From the NCBI GenBank assembly GCA_903904885.1, contig CAIVED010000012.1, positions 1 through 34,129 on the forward strand: 34,129 bases of DNA, in the 5' to 3' direction. This document shows, piece after piece, positions 1 through 9,478 of the stretch; the stretch's first letter is position 1, and each line of letters begins with the position of its first letter. Origin of the DNA: an uncultured archaeon (GTDB taxonomy: Archaea > Nanobdellota > Nanobdellia > Woesearchaeales > CAIVOO01). The position numbers were made by a program, and so were the translations under genes. Below the pieces are notes generated by a model. The model was given only the letters and a program-made list of their open reading frames with translations, made no database searches and had not been told where the DNA came from.

Positions 1-1
1 C

Positions 2-1765
2 AAAAAACACAGGGATGATGAATTATCAATAGATTATACTGCTCTTACGCAAATTGAGCAGTTGGATATCACCAAGCATAGCAAGGAGATAATAGGCAGA
101 ATAAAAGACAAGATTGGAGAGATTCTGAAAAGCTCTAACAAGGCGTTGCCTGATTTGGTGCTTGATATCTATGAAATAACAGGTTTAAATCGAGCATTTA
201 CCCATGAGAGAACCCCAAAAAATGTAGAAGCCTTGATGAACCTGAAGAATTTCTATGAATTGTCTGAGAATTATTATAGAATACATGAGAAGAGCATATC
301 CTCATTCATTAATTATCTTGAAATTCTTGAAAAGCTTGGAGTGGAAGTTCCGGCATCAAAGATTACAGATATAAATGCTGTAAAGCTTATGACAATACAT
401 GCTGTCAAGGGTTTGGAGTTTGACAAAGTAATAGTAACTAACCTGGCAGAGGATAAATTCCCTCTCGGAAGGGCAAGAAATGAGCCATTAATACCAAAAG
501 AGCTCAATCCTGATATTAAGATCTTCCTTTCTAAAAACAAAGTTGAAGATAAAGAAGAGGCAATAAAAGAATATGAAAAAAGAGTGCAGCTTCTTGAAGA
601 AAGACGTCTTTGCTATGTTGCATTCACAAGGGCAAAGAAAGAATTGATTTTGACATTTGCACGCTCTTACAATAAAGAGGAAGATTCAGCAACGCCATCT
701 ACTTTTTTATGTGAAATAAAGTATAATGACAATAAAGATGTTGTTTTAGAGAAAGATAATGAAGAGAGATGCACAATATTTGCTCCCTGCTCAATGCATG
801 AACAGCACAAATCATTGATTAAAAAACAATTGATTGATTCTCTTGATTCTGAAGATATTAAAACGATATTATCCCGACTGGTTCTTTACCATGCTATTCG
901 CGAGGGCAAGGTGCCTGCATATGACATTGATTTGAACAAGCTGATTGACGCTAAAGAATTAGATGTAAATATCTCTAAACACAAGAAAAGGGTTTCAACT
1001 CTGAAATTCGACAAGGAAAACTTCAGATTCAGCCCAACAGCAATACTGGAATATGATGAATGCCCAAAGAGATACGAACTGGCGCATATTTTCCAAATGC
1101 CTCAAAGAGGGGCTTTCGGATGGTCAAGAGCTTCTTCCGGGCTATTTGTTCACAAGCTGTTTGAAACAGGCGTGAAGGAAATGTATGATTCTGCTGATAA
1201 GTTTGTTCAGGAAGCTGCCAGGATGGCAAAGCTGGAAGAATGGAAAGGAGTTGACCTTGAAGAAGTCAATGACATGATTAAAGTATTCTGGGAAAGGCAC
1301 AAAGGAAGATATGATTCTAAGACATTAATTGAACAAAGGTTTGATGTGGATATTGGCGGATACAAATTCACAGGCTTCGCTGACAGGATTGATTTTATAA
1401 CAGATAAGGATGTTGAAATAATAGATTATAAGACAAATGGGCAGGCAATTGACCCTAAGAAAAGAGCCTGGCAATTAGGATTTTATGCACTTGCTGCCAA
1501 AAAGCAGTTGAAGCTGAATCCTGTCAAATTAACACTTGAGATGCTTAAATTGGACAAACCTCTTGAGGCAGAGATGGACGCTGCAGGCAATGTTACATGC
1601 GGCAGGTCAAAAGGGTTTAATCTGGTTGAAGTAGAGAAAGAGATGATAGCCTGCTGCGGAAACATTGTCAAGGATTACGAAGGGGAATTTTTACCTGTTA
1701 AGGACGATAGCCCCTGCAGATACTGCGGATACAAGTTTTACTGTCCTAAATGGGAGGAGAAGTGA
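2..1765 (+). CDS. UvrD-like helicase C-terminal part fused to Fe-S RecB-type nuclease (5' partial)
   Basis: The frame is open from the window edge, so the gene starts further left; the TTG at 62 is not a convincing start. Residue numbers here count from that TTG. The first part carries superfamily 1 helicase motifs: LMTIHAVKGLEFD (about 109-121) matches motif V and RRLCYVAFTRAKKEL (181-195) matches motif VI. The C-terminal part is a PD-(D/E)XK nuclease of the RecB/AddB/Cas4 type: H364 in FVHKLFE, D441 in GFADRID, D455-Y-K457 in IIDYKTNG and Q471. Four cysteines (C334, then C552-x2-C555-x5-C561) have the spacing of the AddB/Cas4 iron-sulfur cluster. Such proteins unwind and resect double-strand ends in recombination or defence. 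The N-terminal ATPase half is not visible. It may be host repair or cargo of the adjacent element; the type III restriction genes follow 82 bases later. Confidence 0.88.
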   Translation, partial: KKHRDDELSIDYTALTQIEQLDITKHSKEIIGRIKDKIGEILKSSNKALPDLVLDIYEITGLNRAFTHERTPKNVEALMNLKNFYELSENYYRIHEKSISSFINYLEILEKLGVEVPASKITDINAVKLMTIHAVKGLEFDKVIVTNLAEDKFPLGRARNEPLIPKELNPDIKIFLSKNKVEDKEEAIKEYEKRVQLLEERRLCYVAFTRAKKELILTFARSYNKEEDSATPSTFLCEIKYNDNKDVVLEKDNEERCTIFAPCSMHEQHKSLIKKQLIDSLDSEDIKTILSRLVLYHAIREGKVPAYDIDLNKLIDAKELDVNISKHKKRVSTLKFDKENFRFSPTAILEYDECPKRYELAHIFQMPQRGAFGWSRASSGLFVHKLFETGVKEMYDSADKFVQEAARMAKLEEWKGVDLEEVNDMIKVFWERHKGRYDSKTLIEQRFDVDIGGYKFTGFADRIDFITDKDVEIIDYKTNGQAIDPKKRAWQLGFYALAAKKQLKLNPVKLTLEMLKLDKPLEAEMDAAGNVTCGRSKGFNLVEVEKEMIACCGNIVKDYEGEFLPVKDDSPCRYCGYKFYCPKWEEK

Positions 1766-1787
1766 AAAGAGTTGTTAATAACTTAAG

Positions 1788-1797
1788 TATTTAAAAA
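1788..1797 (+). promoter_or_regulatory. possible box A promoter of the type III R-M operon
   Basis: TATTTAAAAA in the 82-base gap before mod resembles an archaeal TATA box. Initiation about 25 bases downstream would leave a leader of roughly 30 bases that includes the AGAGGA ribosome site at about 1835-1840. A second A/T stretch at 1811-1820 could serve instead. Confidence 0.4.
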
Positions 1798-1847
1798 GAA
1801 CAACATTAATAAACATTATATGACAATTAATTAGAGAGGATAATAAA

Positions 1848-4382
1848 ATGTCAAGACCAAAAAAGAATAAAATTCCAATTAAAGAACGTTCAAGTGCTCA
1901 AGAATTTAATGACCAAGTTAAACAATATACCTATGAAGAACAAAAGAGAGTAAATAACCCTCCTGTTGGTTTGGTTACTGCTGAAACCGATCATTTAAAT
2001 GGAATAAAAAAGTATGAATATGATCCTCACTTAGACCCACAATTACAATGGGCGGGAAAAAAAGAAGGAATGAGTTTTGATGTTGATACCGTTTCTCTTC
2101 ACGTTCATGAACGAATAGATCCCTTAACGATTATTGAGAATGTTAAAAAGAAGGAAGAAACTTCGCAGATTCAACTTTTTCATTATTTTGAATCGTCAGG
2201 AAGTAATTTACAAATAAGAGAAGCAATCGAATTCTATAAACACAGCCAAAATTGGTCTAATCGTTTGATTGCAGGAGATTCTCTAATTGTTATGAATTCT
2301 CTTTTAGAAAAAGAAGGGATGTCTGGAAAGGTACAGATGATCTATATTGATCCACCTTATGGAATCAAATATGGCTCAAACTTCCAGCCATTTGTAAATA
2401 AAAGAGATGTCAAAGACAACAAAGATGAAGATTTAACTCAAGAGCCAGAGATGATTAAGGCATTCAGAGATACGTGGGAGTTGGGGATTCATTCTTATCT
2501 AACTTATCTTAGAGACAGATTAAAACTTGCAAAAGATTTATTGACAGAAAGCGGAAGCTGTTTTGTCCAGATTTCAACACAAAATGTCCATCATATTAGG
2601 GAGTTAATGGATGAAATTTTTGGAAGTGAAAATTTTGTCAGCCTAATTGTGTACAGAACTAAAAATATGTCTTTAGATACAAAATATATTGGAACAGTAA
2701 ATGACTTTATTATTTGGTATGCTAAAAAGAAAACTGAAATGAAATATAGGCAGATTTATTATCCCTCTAATGTTGAGGGCGATAATCATTGGAATCTTTA
2801 TGAAATAAATGGTAAAATAAAAGAGATGACTAAAGAACAAATTGAAAATAATAAATTATTACCTGAGGGTTCCGACCCTGTAAGATTGACTGCACTTTAT
2901 CCTATTGGTTATAATGAAAAAAGAGATTATGAAATTGAATTTGAAGGAAAGAAATATAGACCAATAAAAGGAAGATCTTGGAAATTTTCTCCTGAAGGAT
3001 TTGAAAAATTGGCAAGGGCTAAAAGAATAATGCCTTATAAAGGAGGTCAGTTAAATTATGTTTTGAAATTATCTGATTATCCTGTCTCCCCATTACATTC
3101 ATTATGGCATGAAACAGCACCACCGTCATCAAAATTATATGTAGTCCAAACATCGACAACACCTATTCAAAGATGTATGTTAATGACTACAGACCCCGGT
3201 GATTTGGTTTTTGATCCAACATGTGGAAGCGGAACAACAGCTAATGTTGCTGAGGATTGGGGAAGAAGATGGATTACTTGTGATACTTCAAGAGTTTCTA
3301 TAACTTTAGCTAAACAAAGACTAATGACATCCATCTTTGATTATTATGAATTGGCTCATCCTTCCGAGGGTGTCAGTTCAGGATTTAAATATAAAAAAGT
3401 GGCTCATATCACTTTGGGTTCGATTACTGGGGAAGATGTTAGTAATGATGAGACACTTTATGATAAACCCTTAATCGACAAAAAAAGAAAGAGAGTAACC
3501 GGCCCTTTCACTTTAGAAGCAGTTCCATCTCAAAGAGTTACAACTTTTGAAGAAGTTGAAAAGACAGCCCAAGAGCCAGATATGACAATTGCTCGTTCTG
3601 GAGAAACATTAAAACAAAATGATTGGATTGATGAGATGCTCGCAACAGGAATAAGAGGAAAAGCTGGTCAGAAAATAGAATTTACAAGAATTGAAACTGT
3701 TGGCGGAACAAGATATGTTCAAGCAGAAGCAGAAACCAAAGACGGGCAAAAAGCAGTCATCTCTTTTGGCCCTCAATACGCTCCTTTAGAGCAGAGACAG
3801 ATTGAATTAGCAGTTGATGAAGCCCAAACATTAGTTCCTAAGCCAAAAATGGTTATTTTTGCTTCTTTCCAATTTGATCCAGAAGCTGCCAAAGACATTG
3901 ACGAATTAAAATGGCCAGGAGTAAATATCCTAAAAGTTCAGATGAACACAGATTTGCTTACAAATGACTTAAAGAAAAAGCGTTCAAGCAGTGAATCATT
4001 CTGGCTAATGGGACAACCAGATATTGAACTAAAGAAACAAGGAGATAAATATATTGTTCAGGTGAATGGCTTTGATTATTACAATACAAAAACAGGAGAA
4101 ATTGAATCTGGAGATGCTTCAAAAATTGCTATGTGGGAATTAGACACCGATTACGACGGAAGAAGTTTATATCCAAGACAAGTATTTTTCCCAATGGCTG
4201 GAAATGATGAAGGATGGAACAAACTCGCAAAAAGTGTTAAATCAGTAATTGATGAAGAGTTGATTGAACAATATAAGGGAAATAAATCAATACCATTCAA
4301 GTTAGGCAACAATAAGCAAATTGCGGTTAAAATTATTGATGATAGAGGAATTGAATCATTAAAAATAATCAAGGCAGGATAA
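1848..4382 (+). CDS. mod: Type III restriction-modification DNA methyltransferase (Mod)
   Basis: Adenine-specific N6 methyltransferase that recognises the target and methylates one strand in a type III system. The catalytic motif IV DPPYG (168-172) comes before the S-adenosylmethionine motif DPTCGSGTT (456-464), which is the beta-class order expected for Mod. The region between holds the target recognition domain. At 844 residues it is longer than many Mod proteins (about 600-700); the extra length is a C-terminal part after about residue 500 that I do not recognise. ATG 1848 has AGAGGA 8 bases upstream. The stop overlaps the start of the next gene by one base (TAATG), so the two are translationally coupled. 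Codon use is A/T-rich compared with the genes right of 12900, in keeping with transfer. The recognition sequence cannot be read from the protein. Confidence 0.92.
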   Translation: MSRPKKNKIPIKERSSAQEFNDQVKQYTYEEQKRVNNPPVGLVTAETDHLNGIKKYEYDPHLDPQLQWAGKKEGMSFDVDTVSLHVHERIDPLTIIENVKKKEETSQIQLFHYFESSGSNLQIREAIEFYKHSQNWSNRLIAGDSLIVMNSLLEKEGMSGKVQMIYIDPPYGIKYGSNFQPFVNKRDVKDNKDEDLTQEPEMIKAFRDTWELGIHSYLTYLRDRLKLAKDLLTESGSCFVQISTQNVHHIRELMDEIFGSENFVSLIVYRTKNMSLDTKYIGTVNDFIIWYAKKKTEMKYRQIYYPSNVEGDNHWNLYEINGKIKEMTKEQIENNKLLPEGSDPVRLTALYPIGYNEKRDYEIEFEGKKYRPIKGRSWKFSPEGFEKLARAKRIMPYKGGQLNYVLKLSDYPVSPLHSLWHETAPPSSKLYVVQTSTTPIQRCMLMTTDPGDLVFDPTCGSGTTANVAEDWGRRWITCDTSRVSITLAKQRLMTSIFDYYELAHPSEGVSSGFKYKKVAHITLGSITGEDVSNDETLYDKPLIDKKRKRVTGPFTLEAVPSQRVTTFEEVEKTAQEPDMTIARSGETLKQNDWIDEMLATGIRGKAGQKIEFTRIETVGGTRYVQAEAETKDGQKAVISFGPQYAPLEQRQIELAVDEAQTLVPKPKMVIFASFQFDPEAAKDIDELKWPGVNILKVQMNTDLLTNDLKKKRSSSESFWLMGQPDIELKKQGDKYIVQVNGFDYYNTKTGEIESGDASKIAMWELDTDYDGRSLYPRQVFFPMAGNDEGWNKLAKSVKSVIDEELIEQYKGNKSIPFKLGNNKQIAVKIIDDRGIESLKIIKAG

Positions 4383-7192
4383 TGACAACTACAACTCATT
4401 TAATAATAAATAGTCCCTATGAAAAACCAAAACTTCATCTGAAATATAATAGGGAGATAAGAAAATTTGAATTAGTAGAAGGACGAAGGAACGCAGGTTA
4501 TGTTGTTGCTTCTGAACATTCTGAAAGTTTTGATGACCCCGGAATATTTGTTGAATTAGAATTGGCTAATAGAATACGGGAAAGGGTTGATAAATGGAAG
4601 GGAAACGGTTATCCGGGCATTTCTTCAATAACTAGAGACCTTTTAGAGCATTGGAAAAATCAAGAAAGAGAGCTAAAATTTTTCTTTTGCCAAATTGAAG
4701 CTATTGAAACTTTAATCTGGCTGTTGGAATCCCCAGAAAGTGAAAAACAAGGTATAGAAATTCCTCTTGATGGCGGGGAGATGCAAAGAATCTGCTCTAA
4801 AATGGCAACAGGAACAGGAAAAACAATAGTTATGGCCATGCTTATTGCTTGGCAAATCATAAACAAAGTAACTTATCCCAAAGATCAAAGATTCACAAAA
4901 AATGTTTTGATTGTTGCTCCTGGCTTAACAGTTAAAAGCAGACTACAAGTTTTAATTCCTGACTCTCCTGGAAATTACTTTGAAGCATTTGATATTATCC
5001 CTCCAGATTTATTTGATAAACTAAGACAAGGAAGAGTAAAAATAATCAATTGGCACATGTTGGATTGGGACACTCAAGACAGAATAAATAAAAAAATAGA
5101 GAAAGGGACTTTAAGAACAGTAGATAAAAGAAAGAAAACAGAAATAAGCGACGAAGCATATATCAAACAAGTTTTAGAAGAATTAGGAGATTGCAAAAAT
5201 TTACTGGTAATAAACGATGAAGCTCATCATGCTTGGAGAGTAAACCCTGAAGCAAAAGGAAAATATCAAAGGATAGGCGAAGAAAAAGATAGTGCTGAAG
5301 AAGCAACAATCTGGATTAGTGGATTAGACAGAATAAATAAAGCAAGAGGGATCTTGAGATGCCATGATTTTTCTGCAACACCATTTTATCCCTCGGGGAA
5401 AAAAGTAGGAGAAGATCAATTATTTACCTGGATTGTAAGCGATTTTGGTTTAAATGATGCAATTGAATCTGGCTTAGTAAAAACTCCTAGAGTAGTTATC
5501 AGAGATGATGGAAAACTCGACAAAAAAATGAAGTCTAAGTTTTATCATATTTATAATGACCCAACTGTAAAAAGTGATTTAAACAGGAGTGTAGAAGCAG
5601 AAGTTCCACTTCCAGACTTAGTAAGATTAGCATATATACATTTAGGAAAAGATTGGTTAGAAACATTAAAACTTTGGGAAAGATCAACCCCTCCAGCAGA
5701 AGTTCCACCCGTTATGATAACTGTATGTAATAGAACAGAAACTGCCGCAAGAGTGGAGAATGCATTTCTCAAGGGGAAAATTCCAATAGATGAATTAAAA
5801 GATACAGAAAAGACTTTGAGGATTGATTCTAAAATTCTATCTGAAGCAGAAAATAAAGAAACTGGAGACAATGTTGAAGTATCCAACAGACTTTCAAAGT
5901 TAGAGCAGGCAGAATTATTAAGGCAAAAAGTAGATACTGTTGGAAAAAAAGGGAAGCCTGGAGAGAAAATTCAAAATATTATTTCTGTTGGGATGTTATC
6001 TGAAGGATGGGATGCTAAAACAGTAACGCATATTATGGGGTTGAGGGCATTTTCAAGTCAATTATTATGTGAACAGGTTGTTGGAAGGGGGTTAAGAAGA
6101 GTTTCGTATGAAGTTGATGAGGAAACAGGATTATTCAAACCAGAATACGTAAACATTTTTGGAGTACCATTTACTTTCTTACCTCATGAGGGCGGGGAAG
6201 ATACTCCTCCAGAACCACCTAAACCAAGAACAAGAATATTTGTTGATGACACTAAAAAAGAACATGAAATTAAATGGCCTAATATAATTAGAATTAACCA
6301 TATTTATTCTTCTAAATTAACATTAGACATGAAAGAAGTAAAAAGAATAGAATTAAGGCCGGAAGACACCCCTTTTAGATCTGAACTTGCTCCGTTTTTA
6401 GAAGGAAAACCCGACAGTACAAAATTAACAGAGATTAATCTTGGCGATGAAAAAGTTGAAGACATGTTAAAAGTTTTAAGAAAACAGCGATTGATTTTTG
6501 AAATTGCAAGAGATATTTTTGACCAGGTAAAACCGACATGGCCGGGAAAAAGAGAATTTTTGCTGATCCAAATTGTTAAAATTGTAGAAGATTTTATTGA
6601 TTCCAACAGGTTGATAATTAAGGGAGAAACTTATAATGAAGATTTAAAGAAACGCTTATTAATCCTTTTGAACATGAACAAAATTGTTCAGCATTTATTT
6701 AATGCAATTAGATTTGAAAATACTCAAGAGTTAATTCCTATTTTTGATAAGGAAAAACCGATTAAATCTACTTCTAATATGATGACCTGGTATACAAGCA
6801 AACCTTGCGAGTTAAATACCCGCTCAGAGATTAGCCACACTATTTTCGATAGTACTTGGGAAGCGACAGAAGCATTTGAATTAGATAGAAATGAAAACAT
6901 TGAATCATGGGCAAAGAATGATCATTTAAATTTCTTTGTAAACTATGTCTTTGGAGGGGTAATCCACAAATATTATCCAGATTTCCTGATTAAACTGAAA
7001 AATGGGAAGATGCTTGTTTTGGAAATTAAAGGAAAAGATGACCAAAAAAATAAAACTAAAAGAGAATACTTTAAAGAATGGATTGATGCAGTAAATAATG
7101 ATGGTCGTTTCGGAAAATGGGAATTTGATGTTTCTTTCAGAACAGCAGATATAAAAGATATTTTAAAGAAACATAGCGTTAATGCACCTTAA
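4382..7192 (+). CDS. res: Type III restriction endonuclease subunit (Res), DEAD/DEAH helicase plus nuclease
   Basis: ATP-dependent restriction subunit working with the Mod protein encoded immediately upstream. It has a superfamily 2 helicase core: Walker A ATGTGKT with K147, DEAH box at 279-282 within VINDEAHH, motif III-like FSATP (about residue 333), and a motif VI-type segment EQVVGRGLRR near residue 565. The C-terminal part holds a PD-(D/E)XK nuclease: D867 in YYPDFLI and E881-x-K883 in LEIKGK. At 936 residues it has the normal length of Res and looks intact. The start ATG is embedded in TAATG at the end of mod. The gene ends 7 bases from the stop of the converging PLD-like gene. Both halves of the system appear functional by motif content. 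Confidence 0.93.
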   Translation: MTTTTHLIINSPYEKPKLHLKYNREIRKFELVEGRRNAGYVVASEHSESFDDPGIFVELELANRIRERVDKWKGNGYPGISSITRDLLEHWKNQERELKFFFCQIEAIETLIWLLESPESEKQGIEIPLDGGEMQRICSKMATGTGKTIVMAMLIAWQIINKVTYPKDQRFTKNVLIVAPGLTVKSRLQVLIPDSPGNYFEAFDIIPPDLFDKLRQGRVKIINWHMLDWDTQDRINKKIEKGTLRTVDKRKKTEISDEAYIKQVLEELGDCKNLLVINDEAHHAWRVNPEAKGKYQRIGEEKDSAEEATIWISGLDRINKARGILRCHDFSATPFYPSGKKVGEDQLFTWIVSDFGLNDAIESGLVKTPRVVIRDDGKLDKKMKSKFYHIYNDPTVKSDLNRSVEAEVPLPDLVRLAYIHLGKDWLETLKLWERSTPPAEVPPVMITVCNRTETAARVENAFLKGKIPIDELKDTEKTLRIDSKILSEAENKETGDNVEVSNRLSKLEQAELLRQKVDTVGKKGKPGEKIQNIISVGMLSEGWDAKTVTHIMGLRAFSSQLLCEQVVGRGLRRVSYEVDEETGLFKPEYVNIFGVPFTFLPHEGGEDTPPEPPKPRTRIFVDDTKKEHEIKWPNIIRINHIYSSKLTLDMKEVKRIELRPEDTPFRSELAPFLEGKPDSTKLTEINLGDEKVEDMLKVLRKQRLIFEIARDIFDQVKPTWPGKREFLLIQIVKIVEDFIDSNRLIIKGETYNEDLKKRLLILLNMNKIVQHLFNAIRFENTQELIPIFDKEKPIKSTSNMMTWYTSKPCELNTRSEISHTIFDSTWEATEAFELDRNENIESWAKNDHLNFFVNYVFGGVIHKYYPDFLIKLKNGKMLVLEIKGKDDQKNKTKREYFKEWIDAVNNDGRFGKWEFDVSFRTADIKDILKKHSVNAP

Positions 7193-7199
7193 TGAATTT

Positions 7200-7967
7200 T
7201 TAGATTACTCGTTTGCTAATATTCCAAGTTTGTTCATATATTCCTTTTAATTTCTTGGGCTCTTGGAGTTTAATAAGATACGTTGGTTTTTTGGCACCAT
7301 CTTTTATTGACTGTCCCATAACCCACCCATCTTTATCATTTATGAAAATCCCTCTGTCATGAATTTCTTCAGTTTCTCTTGTTTCAAAACCCCCTTTCTG
7401 TTGCGTTTTAAACATATTCGCAAGTTTAGTGAACTTTCCTCTTTTATCAGCGTTCCTTGAATTTGTCAATATTCTGACATCAACACCCTTGTCGATATCT
7501 TTGAGTGTTATCTCAAGTAGATGTTCATCAATAAATGGATCTATAATTAAAATATTTTTTTTAGCTTTTTTTATGATTTCCTTAATATCTAAATGAAAGT
7601 CAAATCTGCTCCCTTTATCATAAACTCGCTCAGTAAACTCTGTGCTCTCCTCAAGCGCAATCTCAATATCAGGCCAATGTTCTTCAATATAGCTTACTTT
7701 TTCAAGACTGCTTTCTGGATTTTTATACTCTGTTATTGTCTCGATATTTCCTTCAATTTTTTTGAATGCTTTTTTTATTGCTGGATTGGACTCCTTGGCA
7801 ATTTTTGCCAATAGGAATTTATTTAGTCTGTTGAGCTGAGCTACCTTACCTAAAAATGCTTTTTTATATGTTGCATTTCCTTTATACCTATTTAATTTTG
7901 ATAATATCTCTTTAGTTTCTTTGATCAAATTGAAAAGACTTTCAAAATCTTCTTTAAGCACAGTCAT
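7200..7967 (-). CDS. Phospholipase D-like (HKD-type) protein, last gene of a five-gene operon
   Basis: The C-terminal half is a PLD-like domain: a strand-turn IIDPFIDEHLLE, then VDVRILTNSRN, then a catalytic-type HDRGIFIND and a downstream GQSIKDG. Only one HxK-type motif is present, in the HDR form common in prokaryotic defence and nuclease-like PLD proteins; such domains act as dimers to cut phosphodiester bonds. The Asp after the four hydrophobic residues is shifted by one (ND). The N-terminal half is helical and probably coiled coil (many Lys, Glu, Leu). I place the start at ATG 7967, because it overlaps the stop of the upstream gene as ATGA; a TTG at 7988 is also in frame. Likely the effector of the operon; whether it acts on DNA, RNA or lipid is not visible. 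Confidence 0.72.
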   Translation of the reverse strand: MTVLKEDFESLFNLIKETKEILSKLNRYKGNATYKKAFLGKVAQLNRLNKFLLAKIAKESNPAIKKAFKKIEGNIETITEYKNPESSLEKVSYIEEHWPDIEIALEESTEFTERVYDKGSRFDFHLDIKEIIKKAKKNILIIDPFIDEHLLEITLKDIDKGVDVRILTNSRNADKRGKFTKLANMFKTQQKGGFETRETEEIHDRGIFINDKDGWVMGQSIKDGAKKPTYLIKLQEPKKLKGIYEQTWNISKRVI

Positions 7968-8314
7968 TTTCTTAAACAGTATTTCCAAACTCCTCCTTCA
8001 TTTATTCTATTCAGAATTTTCTTATTTTTTACAAAATTAACACTCAAAAGTTTGCTCACTGATGCTTTGGGATATACATACCCTCCTCTTTTCAGTTCAG
8101 CCCAGATTTCATCTACAGATTTGAGTTCATTAAGAAAGCCTTGGTGCATCAGAAAGTTTATGCCGCCATTCAAGCCCTTAAATTTCTCTTTGCTGCTTTG
8201 CAAATGCTCTTTTTGTGAGATACCATTTGTTGCTTGATCCGTAGAGGCTTCTAATTTCTTAATCCGTTCTTCGTGGTCTTGCAAAATGAGTTTTATCTCT
8301 TTTTCGTCTGTCAT
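7964..8314 (-). CDS. Small winged-helix-like protein, copy 2 of a paralogous pair
   Basis: About 116 residues. The N-terminus is a short coiled coil (DEKEIKLILQDHEERIKKLEA). The C-terminal half, GGINFLMHQGF then ELKSVDEIWAELKRGGY then a Ser/Val-rich helix and a basic end, has the shape of a small winged helix. It aligns over its whole length with the product of 8691-9011 in the same operon (GGIRLLLDNGFF, ELKREGY and the KR end), so the two genes are paralogs. ATG 8314 overlaps the preceding stop as ATGA, and its own stop overlaps the PLD gene in the same way. I do not recognise a named family; related small proteins occur in other archaea. DNA binding or protein-protein adaptor are both possible. 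Confidence 0.7.
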   Translation of the reverse strand: MTDEKEIKLILQDHEERIKKLEASTDQATNGISQKEHLQSSKEKFKGLNGGINFLMHQGFLNELKSVDEIWAELKRGGYVYPKASVSKLLSVNFVKNKKILNRINEGGVWKYCLRK

Positions 8315-8694
8315 TTGAACATCTCTGCACATTTGTGAATATTGTAATTGGGGATTTTATATTTACCTGTCTCATTCTTCGCAACAGTCTTAAGCTTGGT
8401 GGATAATTCTCTTGAAACACTTGTCTGAGCTATTCCAGTTAGTTCAGCAATCTCCCTCGAGCTAGCACATTCCTCAAACTCTTTAATTAGTTTCTTTATT
8501 GAAATCACTTTTCTTGACAAAAGATATATTATAATTCTTTTCCATTCGGGCTGCTTATGGAATAGGCTGTCAAAAATAATCTCTCCTTCTTTGGTGAACC
8601 TAACAAATCCTTGAAGCATTGATGCCAATACTTCTAGGCTGATTTCATCTGCATCCTTTTCAACTATTAATTTGTCCAGTGGGTCTTCGCTCAT
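8311..8694 (-). CDS. Helix-turn-helix protein of the PLD operon
   Basis: A 127-residue protein. Residues 36-65 form a compact helical segment (KEGEIIFDSLFHKQPEWKR, then IIIYLLSRKVI). Residues about 76-98, ASSREIAELTGIAQTSVSRE, are a clear helix-turn-helix followed by a basic wing, so it probably binds DNA. The start ATG 8694 overlaps the previous stop as ATGA and the stop overlaps the next start as ATGA, so its dose is tied to its neighbours. It could be the operon regulator, or a structural part of a nucleoprotein complex with the PLD effector. I cannot assign a named family. Confidence 0.72.
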   Translation of the reverse strand: MSEDPLDKLIVEKDADEISLEVLASMLQGFVRFTKEGEIIFDSLFHKQPEWKRIIIYLLSRKVISIKKLIKEFEECASSREIAELTGIAQTSVSRELSTKLKTVAKNETGKYKIPNYNIHKCAEMFK

Positions 8695-9011
8695 TTTCTC
8701 TTTTCATACCTCCAGCCTTCTTTGTCTTTGCTTCTTGTAAGCATCTTCTGCTTATTAGTAAATGTCGTGCTCAATGTACTTGCGACACCTGAGACTGATA
8801 ACTTGTAGCCTTCCCTTTTAAGCTCATCAATAACTTCATTTAATGATTTTGGAGAATCAAAAAAACCATTATCTAACAATAGCCGGATGCCGCCTGCAAG
8901 GCCGTTGTATTTCTTGCCTGGCTTATTACGTACCTGCTCTTTTAGTCCTTCTATTCTATCAAGCCTGCGTTCAATTTCAATAATCCTTTGCTTTAATTCG
9001 TCTTCATTCAT
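8691..9011 (-). CDS. Small winged-helix-like protein, copy 1 of a paralogous pair
   Basis: About 106 residues: an N-terminal coiled coil (DELKQRIIEIERRLDRIE), a basic linker, then a winged-helix-like domain with GGIRLLLDNGFF, LNEVIDELKREGY, VSGVASTLS and a KR-rich end. It is a paralog of the product of 7964-8314. I take ATG 9011, which overlaps the upstream gene by 8 bases; an in-frame TTG at 9029 would lengthen it by six residues. It lies between two other helix-turn-helix-type genes in a tightly packed operon. Function unknown. Confidence 0.7.
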   Translation of the reverse strand: MNEDELKQRIIEIERRLDRIEGLKEQVRNKPGKKYNGLAGGIRLLLDNGFFDSPKSLNEVIDELKREGYKLSVSGVASTLSTTFTNKQKMLTRSKDKEGWRYEKRK

Positions 9012-9468
9012 TTTTGGACCAATTTTCAACGGTCTGCTCTCCTGTTGAAGTCACCTGATAAGCTTTTTTGTTATCTTTCTTTTTTGGGAGCTCAGTGATT
9101 AGTCCCTTTCTGATGTTCATATTTATTTTGTCATTTATGTTGGTTGGGATAGGCTCTTTTGCCTTGATATATGCTTCTTTAATGTCATCAACGTTGAAGC
9201 ATTCTGAAGCTTCCTGTTTCTCAAGGAAATATCCCATAAGCAGTACTTTTTCCACATCAGAGTCCGGCTTCTTTTGTAAAATGAATTCCTTTATGGCTTG
9301 TCTTTTCAAAGAATGGGTCTCGGGTGTTTTTTCATAGTTTACTTCTTGATGTTCGCCCCTCTGTAGCATTTGCTTTAGTAACGAAGCAAGGAAAACTTCC
9401 TTCTTAAAATCTGTTTCATTTTCCGCATCTTTCTTTGCGACACTGATCATTTCTTGCATGTTTGTCAT
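9004..9468 (-). CDS. First gene of the PLD operon: two-part helical/winged-helix protein
   Basis: A 154-residue protein. The N-terminal third is helical (DFKKEVFLASLLKQMLQRG). The C-terminal part looks like a winged helix: EKVLLMGYFLEKQE, CFNVDDIKEAYIKAKEPIPTN, NDKINMNIRKGLI, then a wing ending AYQVTSTGEQTVENW. Small archaeal proteins of this layout (family lacking a name I can give) are familiar to me as hypothetical proteins. ATG 9468 is preceded by GGAGG, and a good box A lies 35-45 bases upstream, so this is the first gene of the unit 9468-7200. Its role is unknown; DNA binding or sensing is an inference from the fold. Confidence 0.7.
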   Translation of the reverse strand: MTNMQEMISVAKKDAENETDFKKEVFLASLLKQMLQRGEHQEVNYEKTPETHSLKRQAIKEFILQKKPDSDVEKVLLMGYFLEKQEASECFNVDDIKEAYIKAKEPIPTNINDKINMNIRKGLITELPKKKDNKKAYQVTSTGEQTVENWSKNE

Positions 9469-9478
9469 TTTTCAACCT

